60,860 nucleotides of DNA from Treponema sp. UBA6988 (GCA_002448445.1 DJYC01000030.1:12868-73727), one strand, 5' to 3'. Positions 48,986-58,185 are shown, counted from the stretch's first letter. The notes: generated by a model not told the origin, from the letters alone. Numbers and translations: made by a program.

Positions 48986-49014
48986 TTGACGAAATAACTT
49001 TAAAGGTACATAAT
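48986..49014 (+). promoter_or_regulatory. xpaC-telA promoter, near-leaderless
   Basis: TTGACG (48986-48991), a 17-bp spacer and CATAAT (49009-49014) lie 11 bases before ATG 49026. The predicted leader is only about 4-5 nt and there is no Shine-Dalgarno. Confidence 0.6.
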
Positions 49015-49025
49015 ATTTATATATT

Positions 49026-50132
49026 ATGAATGAGAATAACGTTTTTGAATACAGTGGAAAAATCTTGGATCGCGTCAGTAAGGCTGTAGACTCGGGTGAT
49101 TTTTCAAATCTTAGCAGGGATGTAAGAAATGTCGTTTCTACTGGCATTGGAACAGTGAGCCATGTAATGAGAAGCTCTTGGCAAAAAGAAGCAATGACAC
49201 CATTTTTTTGCAAAAAAATCAAGAAAGGAAAGGGCAAAGGAAAAATTGTTGGCGGCTCAATTTTGGTTTCTATAGGACTTTTATCAATTTATGGAAGCGA
49301 AAATTACAATGACATCTGGTTTGAAATTATTCTTATTGCGATAGGAGCCCTTTTGATTCTGGCTGGAATAAAAAGACGCAGGCTCATAAAAGACTATTTT
49401 AGATTTGGCGAGATAATAGGGAAAAGGTCTTTTGTTACTGTAAAAGAGCTTTCTGATATATCAGGCAAGACACCCGATTATATTGTTCACCAAATAGATC
49501 GGATGAGGCAGGCTGGCTATTTGCCTTACGCCACTATGGACAGGGGCAAGACAACGCTCATGCTCACCGATGAGATGTATAAAGAATACATGAAGGTTTC
49601 AATGAACGGCGAAGGGATGCAGGATAGTGCTGCAGACAGAAGTCTTCCCGAGGAAGAAGAAACGCCTATGTTTGAGGAACTCAAGATAGACAAGAAGCAG
49701 CCGGAAGAAGTAAAGACAATCCTAAGAGAGGGTAATGAGTACCTAAGGAAAATCCGCTACTTTAACGACCTTATTCCCGATACGGAATCTATGTCGGACA
49801 AGCTTTATGACCTTGAGAAAACTTCTCTTTCCATTTTTAAGAAGGTTAAGGAAGAACCAGAACTTGCAAGGAAGAACCAGCTGCGGAGGCTTATGTCCTA
49901 TTATCTTCCGTCTTCGGAAAAGCTTTTGCAGAGCTATGTAAACATGCGCAATTCAACACAGAACGTTGAAAATGTTGAAAAGTCTAAGAGGGACATTGAA
50001 GAGGCAACGGATGCCCTGAACAAGGCATTTACGGAATTGCTGAATCAGCTTTTTGAAAGTACAACGAGTGATATTTCTGCGGACATTTCTGTAATGAAGA
50101 CATGGATGCAGCAAGATGCGCTCATGGAATAG
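49026..50132 (+). CDS. XpaC-like protein (5-bromo-4-chloroindolyl phosphate hydrolysis family)
   Basis: This 368-residue protein has a soluble N-terminus, two adjacent transmembrane segments (about 75-115: GGSILVSIGLLSIYGSE and FEIILIAIGALLILAGI) with a basic stop RRRLIKDYF, a small wHTH-like region (about 118-175), and a C-terminal helical XpaC domain (about 230-340: EVKTILREGNEYLRKIRYFNDLI, LRRLMSYYLPSSEKLLQSY). XpaC commonly precedes TelA, as here with a 24-bp gap. Function is poorly understood; a joint role in stress or envelope resistance is suggested for the pair. Confidence 0.8.
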   Translation: MNENNVFEYSGKILDRVSKAVDSGDFSNLSRDVRNVVSTGIGTVSHVMRSSWQKEAMTPFFCKKIKKGKGKGKIVGGSILVSIGLLSIYGSENYNDIWFEIILIAIGALLILAGIKRRRLIKDYFRFGEIIGKRSFVTVKELSDISGKTPDYIVHQIDRMRQAGYLPYATMDRGKTTLMLTDEMYKEYMKVSMNGEGMQDSAADRSLPEEEETPMFEELKIDKKQPEEVKTILREGNEYLRKIRYFNDLIPDTESMSDKLYDLEKTSLSIFKKVKEEPELARKNQLRRLMSYYLPSSEKLLQSYVNMRNSTQNVENVEKSKRDIEEATDALNKAFTELLNQLFESTTSDISADISVMKTWMQQDALME

Positions 50133-50156
50133 AAAATAATAGAATAGGAGTAAAAT

Positions 50157-51323
50157 ATGGAATCAGAAACAACAACCCCTGCACCTACATTGACTTTTGA
50201 TGCGGCACCAGCTCCAGCTACGCCAACATTAACATTTGATGCATCCCCGGCACCGGCTAATCTTCCCGCTGAAAAACCGCAGGAAAAGAAAGAGGAAATT
50301 GTTCTTACACCTGAGGAAAAGGCCCAGGTTGAAGCATTCTCAAAGCAGATAGATTTGTCAAATTCCACAGCCATCCTAAAGTATGGTGTTGGTGCCCAGA
50401 CAAAAATTTCCAATTTTTCAGAAAAGGCTCTTGAAGCAGTCCGCACAAAGGACATGGGACAAGTGGGCGACATGATAACAAGCCTTATCGGCGAGCTAAA
50501 GGGTTTTGATATCGATGAAAAAGAAAAGGGCATTATGTCTTTGTTCAAGAAAGGAGCCAACAAGCTTGCAACTCTTAAGGCCAAGTATTCAAAGGTAGAA
50601 ACCAACGTAAACGTAATTACCACGGAACTTGAAAAGCACGAGACCACCCTGCTAAAGGATGTGGCTATGCTTGACCAGATGTACGAGGCAAACCTTTCCT
50701 ATTTTAAGGAATTGTCCATGTACATTGCTGCAGGAAAGAAAAAGCTTGAGGACACAAGGAACGGTGAGCTTGCAGAGCTTCAGAACAAGGCCCAGCAGTC
50801 CGGCCTGGCGGAAGATGTTCAGGCGGCAAAGGATTTGGCTGCTATGTGCGACCGCTTTGAAAAGAAAATTTATGACCTGCAGCTTACAAGAACAATTGCA
50901 CTCCAGACTGGCCCGCAGATTAGGATGGTTCAAAGTTCCGACACAATTATGGCGGAAAAAATCCAGTCCACGATTGTAAACACAATTCCATTGTGGAAAA
51001 ACCAGATGGTGATTGCAATAGGAATTGAGCATTCAACGCAGGCAGCAAAAGCACAGAGGGAAGTTTCCGACATGACAAATGCCCTTCTTAGGAAGAATGC
51101 AGATGCTCTCAAGGAAGCAACAATCGAGACTGTCAAGGAGTCTGAGCGTGGCATAGTTGATATGGAGACAATAAAGCATACTAACGAGCAGCTCATCAGC
51201 ACGATGGACGAAGTTCTTAGGATTCAGGCAGAGGGTAAGGAAAAGCGCCGCAACGCTGAACAGGAACTTTCCCAGATTGAGCAGGAACTTAAGAATAAGA
51301 TTTTGGAAGCATCAAAGGCATAG
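50157..51323 (+). CDS. telA: TelA-family toxic anion resistance protein
   Basis: This 388-residue protein has a Pro/Ala/Thr-rich N-terminal segment (1-45) with a repeated PTLTFDA(A/S)PAPA unit, then the long helical TelA domain: STAILKYGVGAQTKISNFSE, MYEANLSYFKELSMYIAAGKKKL, RTIALQTGPQIRMVQSSDTIMAEKIQSTI and IPLWKNQMVIAI. TelA proteins occur in tellurite and multi-stress resistance loci; the biochemical activity is unknown. AGGAG lies upstream of the ATG. The next gene, a DNA polymerase, starts just after the stop in the same frame. Confidence 0.92.
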   Translation: MESETTTPAPTLTFDAAPAPATPTLTFDASPAPANLPAEKPQEKKEEIVLTPEEKAQVEAFSKQIDLSNSTAILKYGVGAQTKISNFSEKALEAVRTKDMGQVGDMITSLIGELKGFDIDEKEKGIMSLFKKGANKLATLKAKYSKVETNVNVITTELEKHETTLLKDVAMLDQMYEANLSYFKELSMYIAAGKKKLEDTRNGELAELQNKAQQSGLAEDVQAAKDLAAMCDRFEKKIYDLQLTRTIALQTGPQIRMVQSSDTIMAEKIQSTIVNTIPLWKNQMVIAIGIEHSTQAAKAQREVSDMTNALLRKNADALKEATIETVKESERGIVDMETIKHTNEQLISTMDEVLRIQAEGKEKRRNAEQELSQIEQELKNKILEASKA

Positions 51324-51326
51324 GCC

Positions 51327-52715
51327 CTGCAAGACAAAACATACATTGCGATTGATCTAAAATCATTTTATGCCTCGGTTGAATGCCGGGAACGCGGCCT
51401 TGATCCCCTGACAGCAAAACTTGTCGTGGCGGACAAGAGCCGCACCAGCAAGACCATTTGCCTTGCAGTAACTCCAGCCCTAAAAGCCTATGGTCTCAGC
51501 GGAAGAAGTCGTCTTTTTGAGGTTGAGGCCAAGGCAAAAGAAATAAAAAGGCAGACAGGCAAGGAACTTGAATACATTACGGCTGTCCCAAGGATGGCAC
51601 TTTACATTCAGTATTCCACGCGTATTTACAACATTTACCTCAAATATTTTGCACCGGAAGACATTCACGTTTATTCTATCGATGAGGTTTTTATAGACGC
51701 AACAAGCTATCTGCGCCTGTATGGGCTTTCTGCAAGGGAGCTTGTAACGCGCGTTATTCACGAGGTCCTTTCTCAAACAGGCATTACGGCAACAGCAGGA
51801 ATTGCGCCCAATCTTTATCTTTGCAAAATCGCAATGGATATCGTTGCAAAGCATATTCCTGCAGACAAGGATGGAGTCCGCATTGCAGAACTTGACATTT
51901 TGAACTACCGGAAAAAGCTCTGGAATCATCAGCCTATAACGGATTTCTGGAGGATTGGCCGGGGAACGCAGAAGAGGCTTGAAAAATATCTTATTCGCAC
52001 CATGGGGGACATTGCAAGGTTGTCGCTAAAAAATCCAAGGCTTCTTTATGATGAATTTGGAATCGATGCAGAAATCCTTATTGACCACGCATGGGGAATA
52101 GAAAATGTTGGAATGAAGGAAATAAAAAGCTATAGGTCAGAGGCAAAGAGCCTTGGAAGCGGTCAGGTCCTGCATGAGCCTTATACTTTTGAAAAGACAA
52201 AAATAATCGTTAGGGAAATGGCGGAACTTCTGGCGCTTGATTTGTTCAGAAAAAATCTTGTTGCCTCATCTGTAACTCTTCATGTGGGGTATGATGTGGA
52301 AAGCCTCAACCTTGCTGCTTTTGACGGAGAACTTGTGCGCGACTACTACGGAAGGGAAGTTCCAAAGCCTGCCCACGGAAGTATTTCCTTGGGGGGAGAA
52401 ACAAATTCCTCCAAAATAATAGTTGAATCTTTTGTTTCGATTTTTGAAAGGATTACGAATCCGGTATGGCTTGTCCGTAGGGTAAACCTTATAGTTAACG
52501 GTGTTATTCCTCTGGAGCAAAGGCAGCCTGGGCTTTTTGATGAAGTTGAGTTTAAGGGCAAGGGGCTTAATAAAGAAAAGGAAGAAAGCCTCCAAAAAGC
52601 GAGGCTTGAAATCATCAGAAAGTTCGGAAAAAATTCCATACTAAAGGGAATGAATCTGGAAGAAGGAGCCACAACCCGTGACAGGAATGAGCAGATTGGG
52701 GGACACAAGGCATGA
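51327..52715 (+). CDS. Y-family (UmuC/DinB-like) translesion DNA polymerase with non-standard start
   Basis: The essential first motif, YIAIDLKSFYASVEC, begins only nine codons after the TelA stop and in the same frame. There is no ATG, GTG or TTG between the TAG at 51321 and that motif. The first plausible start is CTG 51327 (LQDKTYIAID), giving 462 residues. A GTG start at 51426 would remove the catalytic Asp. Further motifs are YSIDEVFID with the catalytic pair, GIAPNLYLCKIAMDIVAKH, the HhH region TDFWRIGRGTQKRLEKY and the little-finger domain. The family bypasses DNA lesions. An ATGA overlap links it to a YolD-like gene, as in Gram-positive UvrX/YqjW loci. Confidence 0.87.
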   Translation: MQDKTYIAIDLKSFYASVECRERGLDPLTAKLVVADKSRTSKTICLAVTPALKAYGLSGRSRLFEVEAKAKEIKRQTGKELEYITAVPRMALYIQYSTRIYNIYLKYFAPEDIHVYSIDEVFIDATSYLRLYGLSARELVTRVIHEVLSQTGITATAGIAPNLYLCKIAMDIVAKHIPADKDGVRIAELDILNYRKKLWNHQPITDFWRIGRGTQKRLEKYLIRTMGDIARLSLKNPRLLYDEFGIDAEILIDHAWGIENVGMKEIKSYRSEAKSLGSGQVLHEPYTFEKTKIIVREMAELLALDLFRKNLVASSVTLHVGYDVESLNLAAFDGELVRDYYGREVPKPAHGSISLGGETNSSKIIVESFVSIFERITNPVWLVRRVNLIVNGVIPLEQRQPGLFDEVEFKGKGLNKEKEESLQKARLEIIRKFGKNSILKGMNLEEGATTRDRNEQIGGHKA

Positions 52716-52903
52716 ATGTTGAAAAAGACTACAGTGACATCATAAATTACGACTGGAAGAGGGAGTCCCTGCCCAACCGAATGCCCTTAAGCCAGCGGGC
52801 AAAAATTTTCCTGCCCTTTTCCGCATTAACAGGCTTTGACGAAGCCCTCGAAAAAACGCTACAGGCAGAAATTGCAGGGATGGAGAAAGATATTCTTGTG
52901 TAA
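52712..52903 (+). CDS. YolD-like small protein
   Basis: This 63-residue protein carries the pattern DIINYDWKRESLPNRMPLSQRAKIFLPFSALTGFDEAL, which matches the MS...RA..F.PF.AL.G..EA core of short proteins found behind Y-family polymerases (YolD-like). The ATGA overlap with the polymerase gene supports both the start and joint expression. A role as a polymerase accessory is inferred from context. Confidence 0.8.
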   Translation: MNVEKDYSDIINYDWKRESLPNRMPLSQRAKIFLPFSALTGFDEALEKTLQAEIAGMEKDILV

Positions 52904-53117
52904 TAGGGTAAGAGCCTTAAGATTCTGGCAGATAATAAGAGAGACTACCACTTTGATTATTTAAAATCTTAATACATTGACAATGGGTTATTCTTATAAT
53001 AAGATGGAAATATTAAAAGTAACTATTGTTTGGTCTGAGGCTTGTTTTAATCTTGTATTTTAGATTAAGAATAGTTTTCATTTAGACTTAAAATAATATT
53101 TTATCACTCCTGTCCAA
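52904..53117. other. AT-rich spacer, no gene
   Basis: TTGACA with TAAGAT 17 bp later (about 52977-53005) looks like a plus-strand promoter, but only a 19-codon ORF follows. It is probably a leftover next to the IS remnant. Confidence 0.4.
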
Positions 53118-53561
53118 TTAACTTACCATTTCATCGAATAACCACAAGGACTGCTCATTGGGCATTGGCCTAGGCGGTGATTTTTCATTATCACCATTAA
53201 ACCATCTCTCTAGTTTTCTGTGCTTGAAAAGTACTACGGAGATTTCAGAACAGAAACTTGAGAACGTTCTTTTTCCATTTCTGGTGCGCGCCTTCAGGAT
53301 CAGAAAAAGAAGATGGATAATCAACGCTATCCAGATTTCTGTCTTGACGGCATTCTCGTTCTGCCCGTAAAAACGTTTCACCCTGAGATTCTGCTTAATC
53401 ATCTTAAAGAAAGGTTCCACCTCCCAGTGCTTTTTGTAGATGGAGGCAATTTCAAGATGGTCCGCATCAAACATATTTGTCAGGAGAGAAATCTCTTTTT
53501 TGGTTGTGTTGCCATAAGAAACAATCTGCCTGAGGGTGACATGAACGGGATTCTTTTTTGA
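53118..53561 (-). pseudogene. IS4-type transposase, C-terminal remnant
   Basis: The frame is open from 53561 and reads into KNPVHVTLRQIVSYGNTTKK, then LLTNMFDADHLEIASIYKKHWEVEPFFKMIKQNLRVKRFYGQNENAVKTEIWIALII. This is the IS4-family C-terminal part with the Y..(R)...E......K box (YKKHWEVEPFFKMIKQ). The N-terminal two thirds with the first two catalytic Asp are missing; an in-frame TAA lies immediately upstream. No terminal inverted repeats are evident. It marks a former insertion between the polymerase cluster and the second CapA gene. Confidence 0.85.
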
Positions 53562-53715
53562 TTATCCGATTCTTGGATGCTGCATGGCATTAAGAAAAGA
53601 GGCATTGCAATATATTTTATCGTTTCCAAAAAAATGTATAGGGCATGATTTATGGATAGGGTGTCTATGTGCAGCTAAGAATAAAATGACCTATGCTTTT
53701 TTCCCATAATTCGGT

Positions 53716-53721
53716 TAGAAT
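53716..53721 (+). promoter_or_regulatory. -10 element directly before capA-like gene 2
   Basis: TAGAAT ends six bases before ATG 53728 and no Shine-Dalgarno is present, consistent with a leaderless transcript. Confidence 0.5.
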
Positions 53722-53727
53722 TACAGT

Positions 53728-55239
53728 ATGAAGAGACCTTTCGTTTCAGATTCAATTATGGCCGCAGTATCGGGAATCCTGTTTGCGGCCCTTATGGCTT
53801 TTGTCCTATTGTTTTTTCTTGAGCACAAAAAGCTTTCATCATGTACAAAAGAATATTACGTCGTTGTGGACGATGCCATTTTTGATGAATATTTTAGGGG
53901 CCTTGATTCTCCTTCTAATTTTTCACTGATTTCCCTTTCTGATTTTTCTTCCCTGGATTTGAACAGCGGCAAGGATGGCCAAAAAGGCCCTTATGCTTGC
54001 GCGGTTGCTTTTGTTTCCAAAGATGAATGCATGGCATTTTTTGACGGTGAATCCGAAAATCTCTGTATAAAAAGATATAGCATAGAATCAAAATACTATT
54101 TTCCCTCAGCACCTACAGATTTTGGACATGTATCTTCGCTCAACGTAAATACAGCAAGTTTTACACTTTCACTCAGCGACGTGGAAAATTTTCCTGAAGG
54201 AAACAAGGCAATACCGGTGGATTCAAAATACGCCGGGGATGAGGGATACGCGCTTGAAAAAAAGACTTTTGCAAAATGCACGGTTATAATTCCTGATTTT
54301 TCAAAAAGCATTTTTGAATTCCTTGATGATTTTTTTCAGAACAAAGATGTACGTAAAGAAAATATTGGTTTTGTAGCTGCCGTCGGCGACATAATGGTTG
54401 AAGGCGGTGCACAAAAAACTCTGATAGAAGATGAAAACGGTCTGGAAAAAGTCTTTGGAAACACCCTTCCTGTCTTGCAGAGCAATGACATAATGATAGG
54501 AAATCTTGAGGGTGTTGTAACCGAATCAAGAAAGCGTATATACAAATCCTACACATTCAAATTCCGAAAGGAAGTACTTCTGGCATTAAAAAAAGCAGGT
54601 TTCAATTATTTTATGCAGACAAACAATCACTGCTACGATTACGGTGAAGAAGGATTTAAAGATACTCTTGCAGCTTTGGAAGAGCATGGCATTCCAACTT
54701 CAGGAGCCGGCTATACTGCTGATGAGGCAAAAAAATTCTATCATACGACAGTAAACGGAACGAACATCGCCATCATAAGTTGCGGAGCCTTTCCAATCGA
54801 AAGAACCGGATTCAACGGAGAAAAGACTGCCACCGCAACGGAAAACCGGGCAGGAATCCTTTGGCAAAGCGAAGAGCTTTTTGAAGACATAAAAAAGGAA
54901 AAGACAGCAGGCAATTTTGTAATCGTCAATGTTCACGGGGGATTCGAGTATAGGCACAAGCCTCACAATATGCAGCGGGAGCTCTACGAAAAATTCATAG
55001 ATTCTGGAGCCGACGTTGTTTTTGGAAGCCATCCGCATGTAATTCAGCCAACCGAATGGTACAAGGGAAAACTGATTGTCTATTCACTCGGCAATTTTAT
55101 CTTCAATGGAGAAGCAGAGTTTGCAGCCTACGGAGCCTTGGATTCCGAAATAGTAAGGCTTGGCATTGTCAACGGAAAGATAGTCTACACCGAAATCTAT
55201 CCAACAAGACACAATGAAACATCGGTGAGATTAAAGTAG
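53728..55239 (+). CDS. CapA-family metallophosphatase, paralogue 2
   Basis: This 503-residue protein is a full-length paralogue of the protein encoded at 47308-48807. It shares the N-terminal membrane helix, the extracytoplasmic region with IPVDSKYAGDEGYALEKK, and the CapA domain with VGDIMVEGGAQ, IGNLEGVVTES, MQTNNHCYDYGEEGFKDTLAA, VNVHGGFEYRH and FGSHPHVIQPTEWYKGK. The two copies lie on opposite strands about 5 kb apart. It probably acts at the cell envelope. Confidence 0.88.
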   Translation: MKRPFVSDSIMAAVSGILFAALMAFVLLFFLEHKKLSSCTKEYYVVVDDAIFDEYFRGLDSPSNFSLISLSDFSSLDLNSGKDGQKGPYACAVAFVSKDECMAFFDGESENLCIKRYSIESKYYFPSAPTDFGHVSSLNVNTASFTLSLSDVENFPEGNKAIPVDSKYAGDEGYALEKKTFAKCTVIIPDFSKSIFEFLDDFFQNKDVRKENIGFVAAVGDIMVEGGAQKTLIEDENGLEKVFGNTLPVLQSNDIMIGNLEGVVTESRKRIYKSYTFKFRKEVLLALKKAGFNYFMQTNNHCYDYGEEGFKDTLAALEEHGIPTSGAGYTADEAKKFYHTTVNGTNIAIISCGAFPIERTGFNGEKTATATENRAGILWQSEELFEDIKKEKTAGNFVIVNVHGGFEYRHKPHNMQRELYEKFIDSGADVVFGSHPHVIQPTEWYKGKLIVYSLGNFIFNGEAEFAAYGALDSEIVRLGIVNGKIVYTEIYPTRHNETSVRLK

Positions 55240-55249
55240 AATGGCATGA

Positions 55250-55372
55250 AATTTGTGCTTAGGACGTGCCGGCAACAAGTTGCCGTCGGGCTTTGCGTGG
55301 TTCCGCGCTAACCGCGCTCCATTGCTCCACTTCGTTCCGCAACGGCTACGCCGCCACTCCAATCCCTCACGC
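55250..55372. repeat. Dispersed palindromic repeat before the SNF2 gene
   Basis: The segment GTGCCGGCAACAAGTTGCC ... GGTTCCGCGC ... GCTCCATTGC ... CGCAACGGC resembles the middle part of repeat family A. No ORF. Confidence 0.6.
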
Positions 55373-55440
55373 AAAAAAAACAAAAGAGGTATTTTCAAAA
55401 TAATTTTTTTTTATGCTATAATAACTTTGGAGATTATTAG

Positions 55441-58182
55441 ATGAAAAAACAAACTGCAGCAGCCCCCCTGCGCTTTAGATTTTTGCCCACACTCTTTGCG
55501 GTGGACGATGCAACTTACACCGGCATTTTTAAAGATGAGCCAATCAATGCCTTGTACAACCTTGGCTTTGACGTGCGACCTGTGGCAAGCGTGGACGATG
55601 CGGGGCTTTTTCTCTGGCAAATTGCAGACTCATTTTTGACCGAGCTTTCAAGAACGGAAGGCCTTGAGCTTAGCAGGGAAAACACGGCGGTTTCGCTGAC
55701 TGACGATTTAACGGAAAACCTTCTTTCATCACTTCCATTTGCACCTGGCTCTGAAAACGTAAACGCAGAATGGATTCAGATTCTTTGGGCAAAACTGAAC
55801 GGCTGCTTTTCCTACGAGATTAAAAATTATTCAGGAACAGTAGCCCTTTACCTTGCGGAAAAAGATGAGCGGCTAAAAGTTGCGGAGAGAATTTTCTTTC
55901 ATCTTGTGGAAAACAAAAACGACGAAAAATATCCATTTTCATTTCTTGCAACCTATTCCACAAAAGACGAAAAGGGAAGCATAAAGCACGCTCCCTTAAA
56001 ATATGCCCTAACCGAATACAAAAATGACCGGGATAAAATCTTGGACTTGCTTTCCTGCCTTAACCGTGCGGCCGAGGTTTCAAAGCTAATCGGGGAATTT
56101 ACTTCAAGCGGAGAAATGTTCCATCCCCTGCGCCTTACGACAAATGAGGCATGGCAAATCTTGCGCGACATTCCAAAAATAGAAGAAAGCGGAATCGTCT
56201 GCCGCATTCCCGACTGGTGGAAAAAATCCCGGCAGAAGGCAAAGGTCTCAGTCTCGCTCACAAAGAAAAAATCACTTCTGGGCTTGGACACAATCCTTGG
56301 AATGGAAGGCTACCTTGAAGTTGACGGTGAAAAACTCACCAAGGCAGAAATCAAAAAGATGCTTGCCATGGACGAGGGACTTTCGCTTATAAAAGGCAAG
56401 TGGGTTGAAGTTGACCACGAGCGGCTGAACTTGCTTTTAAAAGAGATGGAAAAATATCAGGGTGACATCACAATGATGGAAGCCCTGCGCATGAGTTTTA
56501 ATTCAGGCAACGCTGCTTCTGAATCAAAAGACGAAATCGACATAAACGCAATCTCAAACGCCACATGGATTTCAGAACTTCTCCGTGACCTGCGTTCTGT
56601 TTCAAGCACGGGCAAAAAGGCCATGAAGCTTCCTTCAAGCTTTAAGGCTACCTTGCGTCCCTATCAGTCAAAGGGCTACGAGTGGCTTTCAAAGATGACA
56701 GCCTGCAATTTTGGTGCCTGCCTTGCAGATGACATGGGCTTGGGAAAGACCGTTCAAGTCCTCGCATTTTTGGAAAGTCTAAGGGCAAGTTCTCCCGACG
56801 CAAAAATTCTCCTTGTAGTTCCCGCATCCCTTTTAGGCAACTGGCAGAATGAATGTAAAAAGTTCGCCCCACTTTTACCGCTCTGGATTTTACACCCATC
56901 AGCCTCTCGTAATGCAGAAAAGAAAAACTGCCAGCCCGAAAACGCAGCCCGTCATGCCGAACGGACGCTGAGCCTGTCGAAGTGTGATTCGGCATCTCTG
57001 CTTCTGAACCAAGTTCAGAATGACAGTGGCGTAATTCAGAATGACAACTTTCCCTTCCTTTCCATCACCACCTACAGCATGGTAAGCCGCATGGAAGATT
57101 TACAGCAAACAGATTGGGACCTTGTAATTCTGGACGAAGCTCAGGCAATCAAAAATCCTTCATCAAAACAGACAAAAAGCATAAAGTCGCTCAAAGCCAA
57201 AAACCGCATCGCCCTGACAGGAACCCCGATCGAAAATGATTTGACAAACCTCTGGTCGCTCTACGATTTCTTGAACAAGGGGCTCTTGGGAACATCAACG
57301 GAATTCAAACGATTCGCATCATCGCTAAAAGAAAATCCATCCGGCTACTCAAAGCTCAAGGCAATGATTTCACCCTTCATGCTGCGCCGCCTAAAAACGG
57401 ACAAGTCAATCATTTCTGACCTTCCGGAAAAAATGGAGATGACCGACTATGTGACCCTTTCCAAAAAGCAGCGTGTCCTTTACAAAAAATATGTGGACGA
57501 CCTTGCAAAACTTTTGGAAAAGGCAAAAGATGATGATGACCCAATGAAACGTCGCGGACTTGTGCTTGCCTCCCTTTTAAAGCTCAAGCAGATTTGCAAT
57601 CACCCCGACCAGTTCAACGGAGCGGACGGATTTTCGGAAAAAGACAGCGGAAAGTTTGAGATGCTCAAAGACATCTGCCAGACGATTTACGAAAAACGCG
57701 AGCGTGTGCTTGTCTTTACCCAGTTCAAGGAAATATGCCCGGCATTGGATGATTTCCTTTCCGGCGTATTCGGCATAAGGGGATTTGTCCTTCACGGTGG
57801 AACTCCGATTTCCAAGCGCAACAAAATGGTGGAGGAATTCCAAAGCGACACTTATATTCCCTACATGGTCATTTCTGTAAAAGCAGGCGGAACAGGATTG
57901 AATCTTACCAATGCAAATCACGTAATTCACTTTGACCGCTGGTGGAATCCCGCAGTGGAAAATCAGGCCACCGACCGCGCGTTCAGAATCGGCCAGACAA
58001 AAAACGTCATGGTACACAAATTCGTAAGCCGTGGAACAATCGAAGAAAAAATCGACGAGCTTATAAAAAGCAAAACGGAGCTTGCACAAAACGTAATCTC
58101 TGCCGACTCCGGTGAAAACTGGATAACAGAGATGAGCGACAGCGACCTTATGAATATGTTCCGCCTGGACGGGGAGGAGTAA
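55441..58182 (+). CDS. SNF2-family DNA helicase/translocase
   Basis: This 913-residue protein is a bacterial SNF2/Swi2 ATPase with a long N-terminal part (1-395) of HepA-associated type. The helicase core starts at about residue 400: LRPYQSKGYEWLSKM, Walker A DDMGLGKTVQVLAF (about 428), motif II LDEAQAIKNP (about 567), TGTPIENDLTNLW, and motifs V/VI VKAGGTGLNLTNANHVIHFDRWWNPAVENQATDRAFRIGQ. Between motifs Ia and II about 45 residues (roughly 490-535) form an insert encoded by a dispersed repeat. TATAAT and a GGAG RBS lie upstream. A SWIM protein gene follows with a 3-bp gap; this pair is conserved in many bacteria. Confidence 0.93.
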   Translation: MKKQTAAAPLRFRFLPTLFAVDDATYTGIFKDEPINALYNLGFDVRPVASVDDAGLFLWQIADSFLTELSRTEGLELSRENTAVSLTDDLTENLLSSLPFAPGSENVNAEWIQILWAKLNGCFSYEIKNYSGTVALYLAEKDERLKVAERIFFHLVENKNDEKYPFSFLATYSTKDEKGSIKHAPLKYALTEYKNDRDKILDLLSCLNRAAEVSKLIGEFTSSGEMFHPLRLTTNEAWQILRDIPKIEESGIVCRIPDWWKKSRQKAKVSVSLTKKKSLLGLDTILGMEGYLEVDGEKLTKAEIKKMLAMDEGLSLIKGKWVEVDHERLNLLLKEMEKYQGDITMMEALRMSFNSGNAASESKDEIDINAISNATWISELLRDLRSVSSTGKKAMKLPSSFKATLRPYQSKGYEWLSKMTACNFGACLADDMGLGKTVQVLAFLESLRASSPDAKILLVVPASLLGNWQNECKKFAPLLPLWILHPSASRNAEKKNCQPENAARHAERTLSLSKCDSASLLLNQVQNDSGVIQNDNFPFLSITTYSMVSRMEDLQQTDWDLVILDEAQAIKNPSSKQTKSIKSLKAKNRIALTGTPIENDLTNLWSLYDFLNKGLLGTSTEFKRFASSLKENPSGYSKLKAMISPFMLRRLKTDKSIISDLPEKMEMTDYVTLSKKQRVLYKKYVDDLAKLLEKAKDDDDPMKRRGLVLASLLKLKQICNHPDQFNGADGFSEKDSGKFEMLKDICQTIYEKRERVLVFTQFKEICPALDDFLSGVFGIRGFVLHGGTPISKRNKMVEEFQSDTYIPYMVISVKAGGTGLNLTNANHVIHFDRWWNPAVENQATDRAFRIGQTKNVMVHKFVSRGTIEEKIDELIKSKTELAQNVISADSGENWITEMSDSDLMNMFRLDGEE
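56945..57045. repeat. REP-like repeat inserted in frame in the SNF2 gene
   Basis: CCCGTCATGCCGAACGG, GCTGAGCCTGTCGAAG, GTGATTCGGCATCT and CTGAACCAAGTTCAGAATGAC are classic words of the dispersed REP-like repeats seen in the non-coding parS region, here within a coding sequence. They translate to RHAERTLSLSKCDSA and onward without breaking the frame, at a surface-loop position of the helicase core. Confidence 0.85.
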
Positions 58183-58185
58183 GTC

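Noticed and set aside
51426..52715. Polymerase starting at GTG 51426
   Set aside because: This would delete the DLKSFYASVE motif with the catalytic Asp that is clearly encoded upstream in the same frame.
52977..53062. Promoter plus 19-codon ORF after the YolD-like gene
   Set aside because: TTGACA-N17-TAAGAT looks good, but the peptide is tiny and unsupported; probably debris next to the IS remnant.
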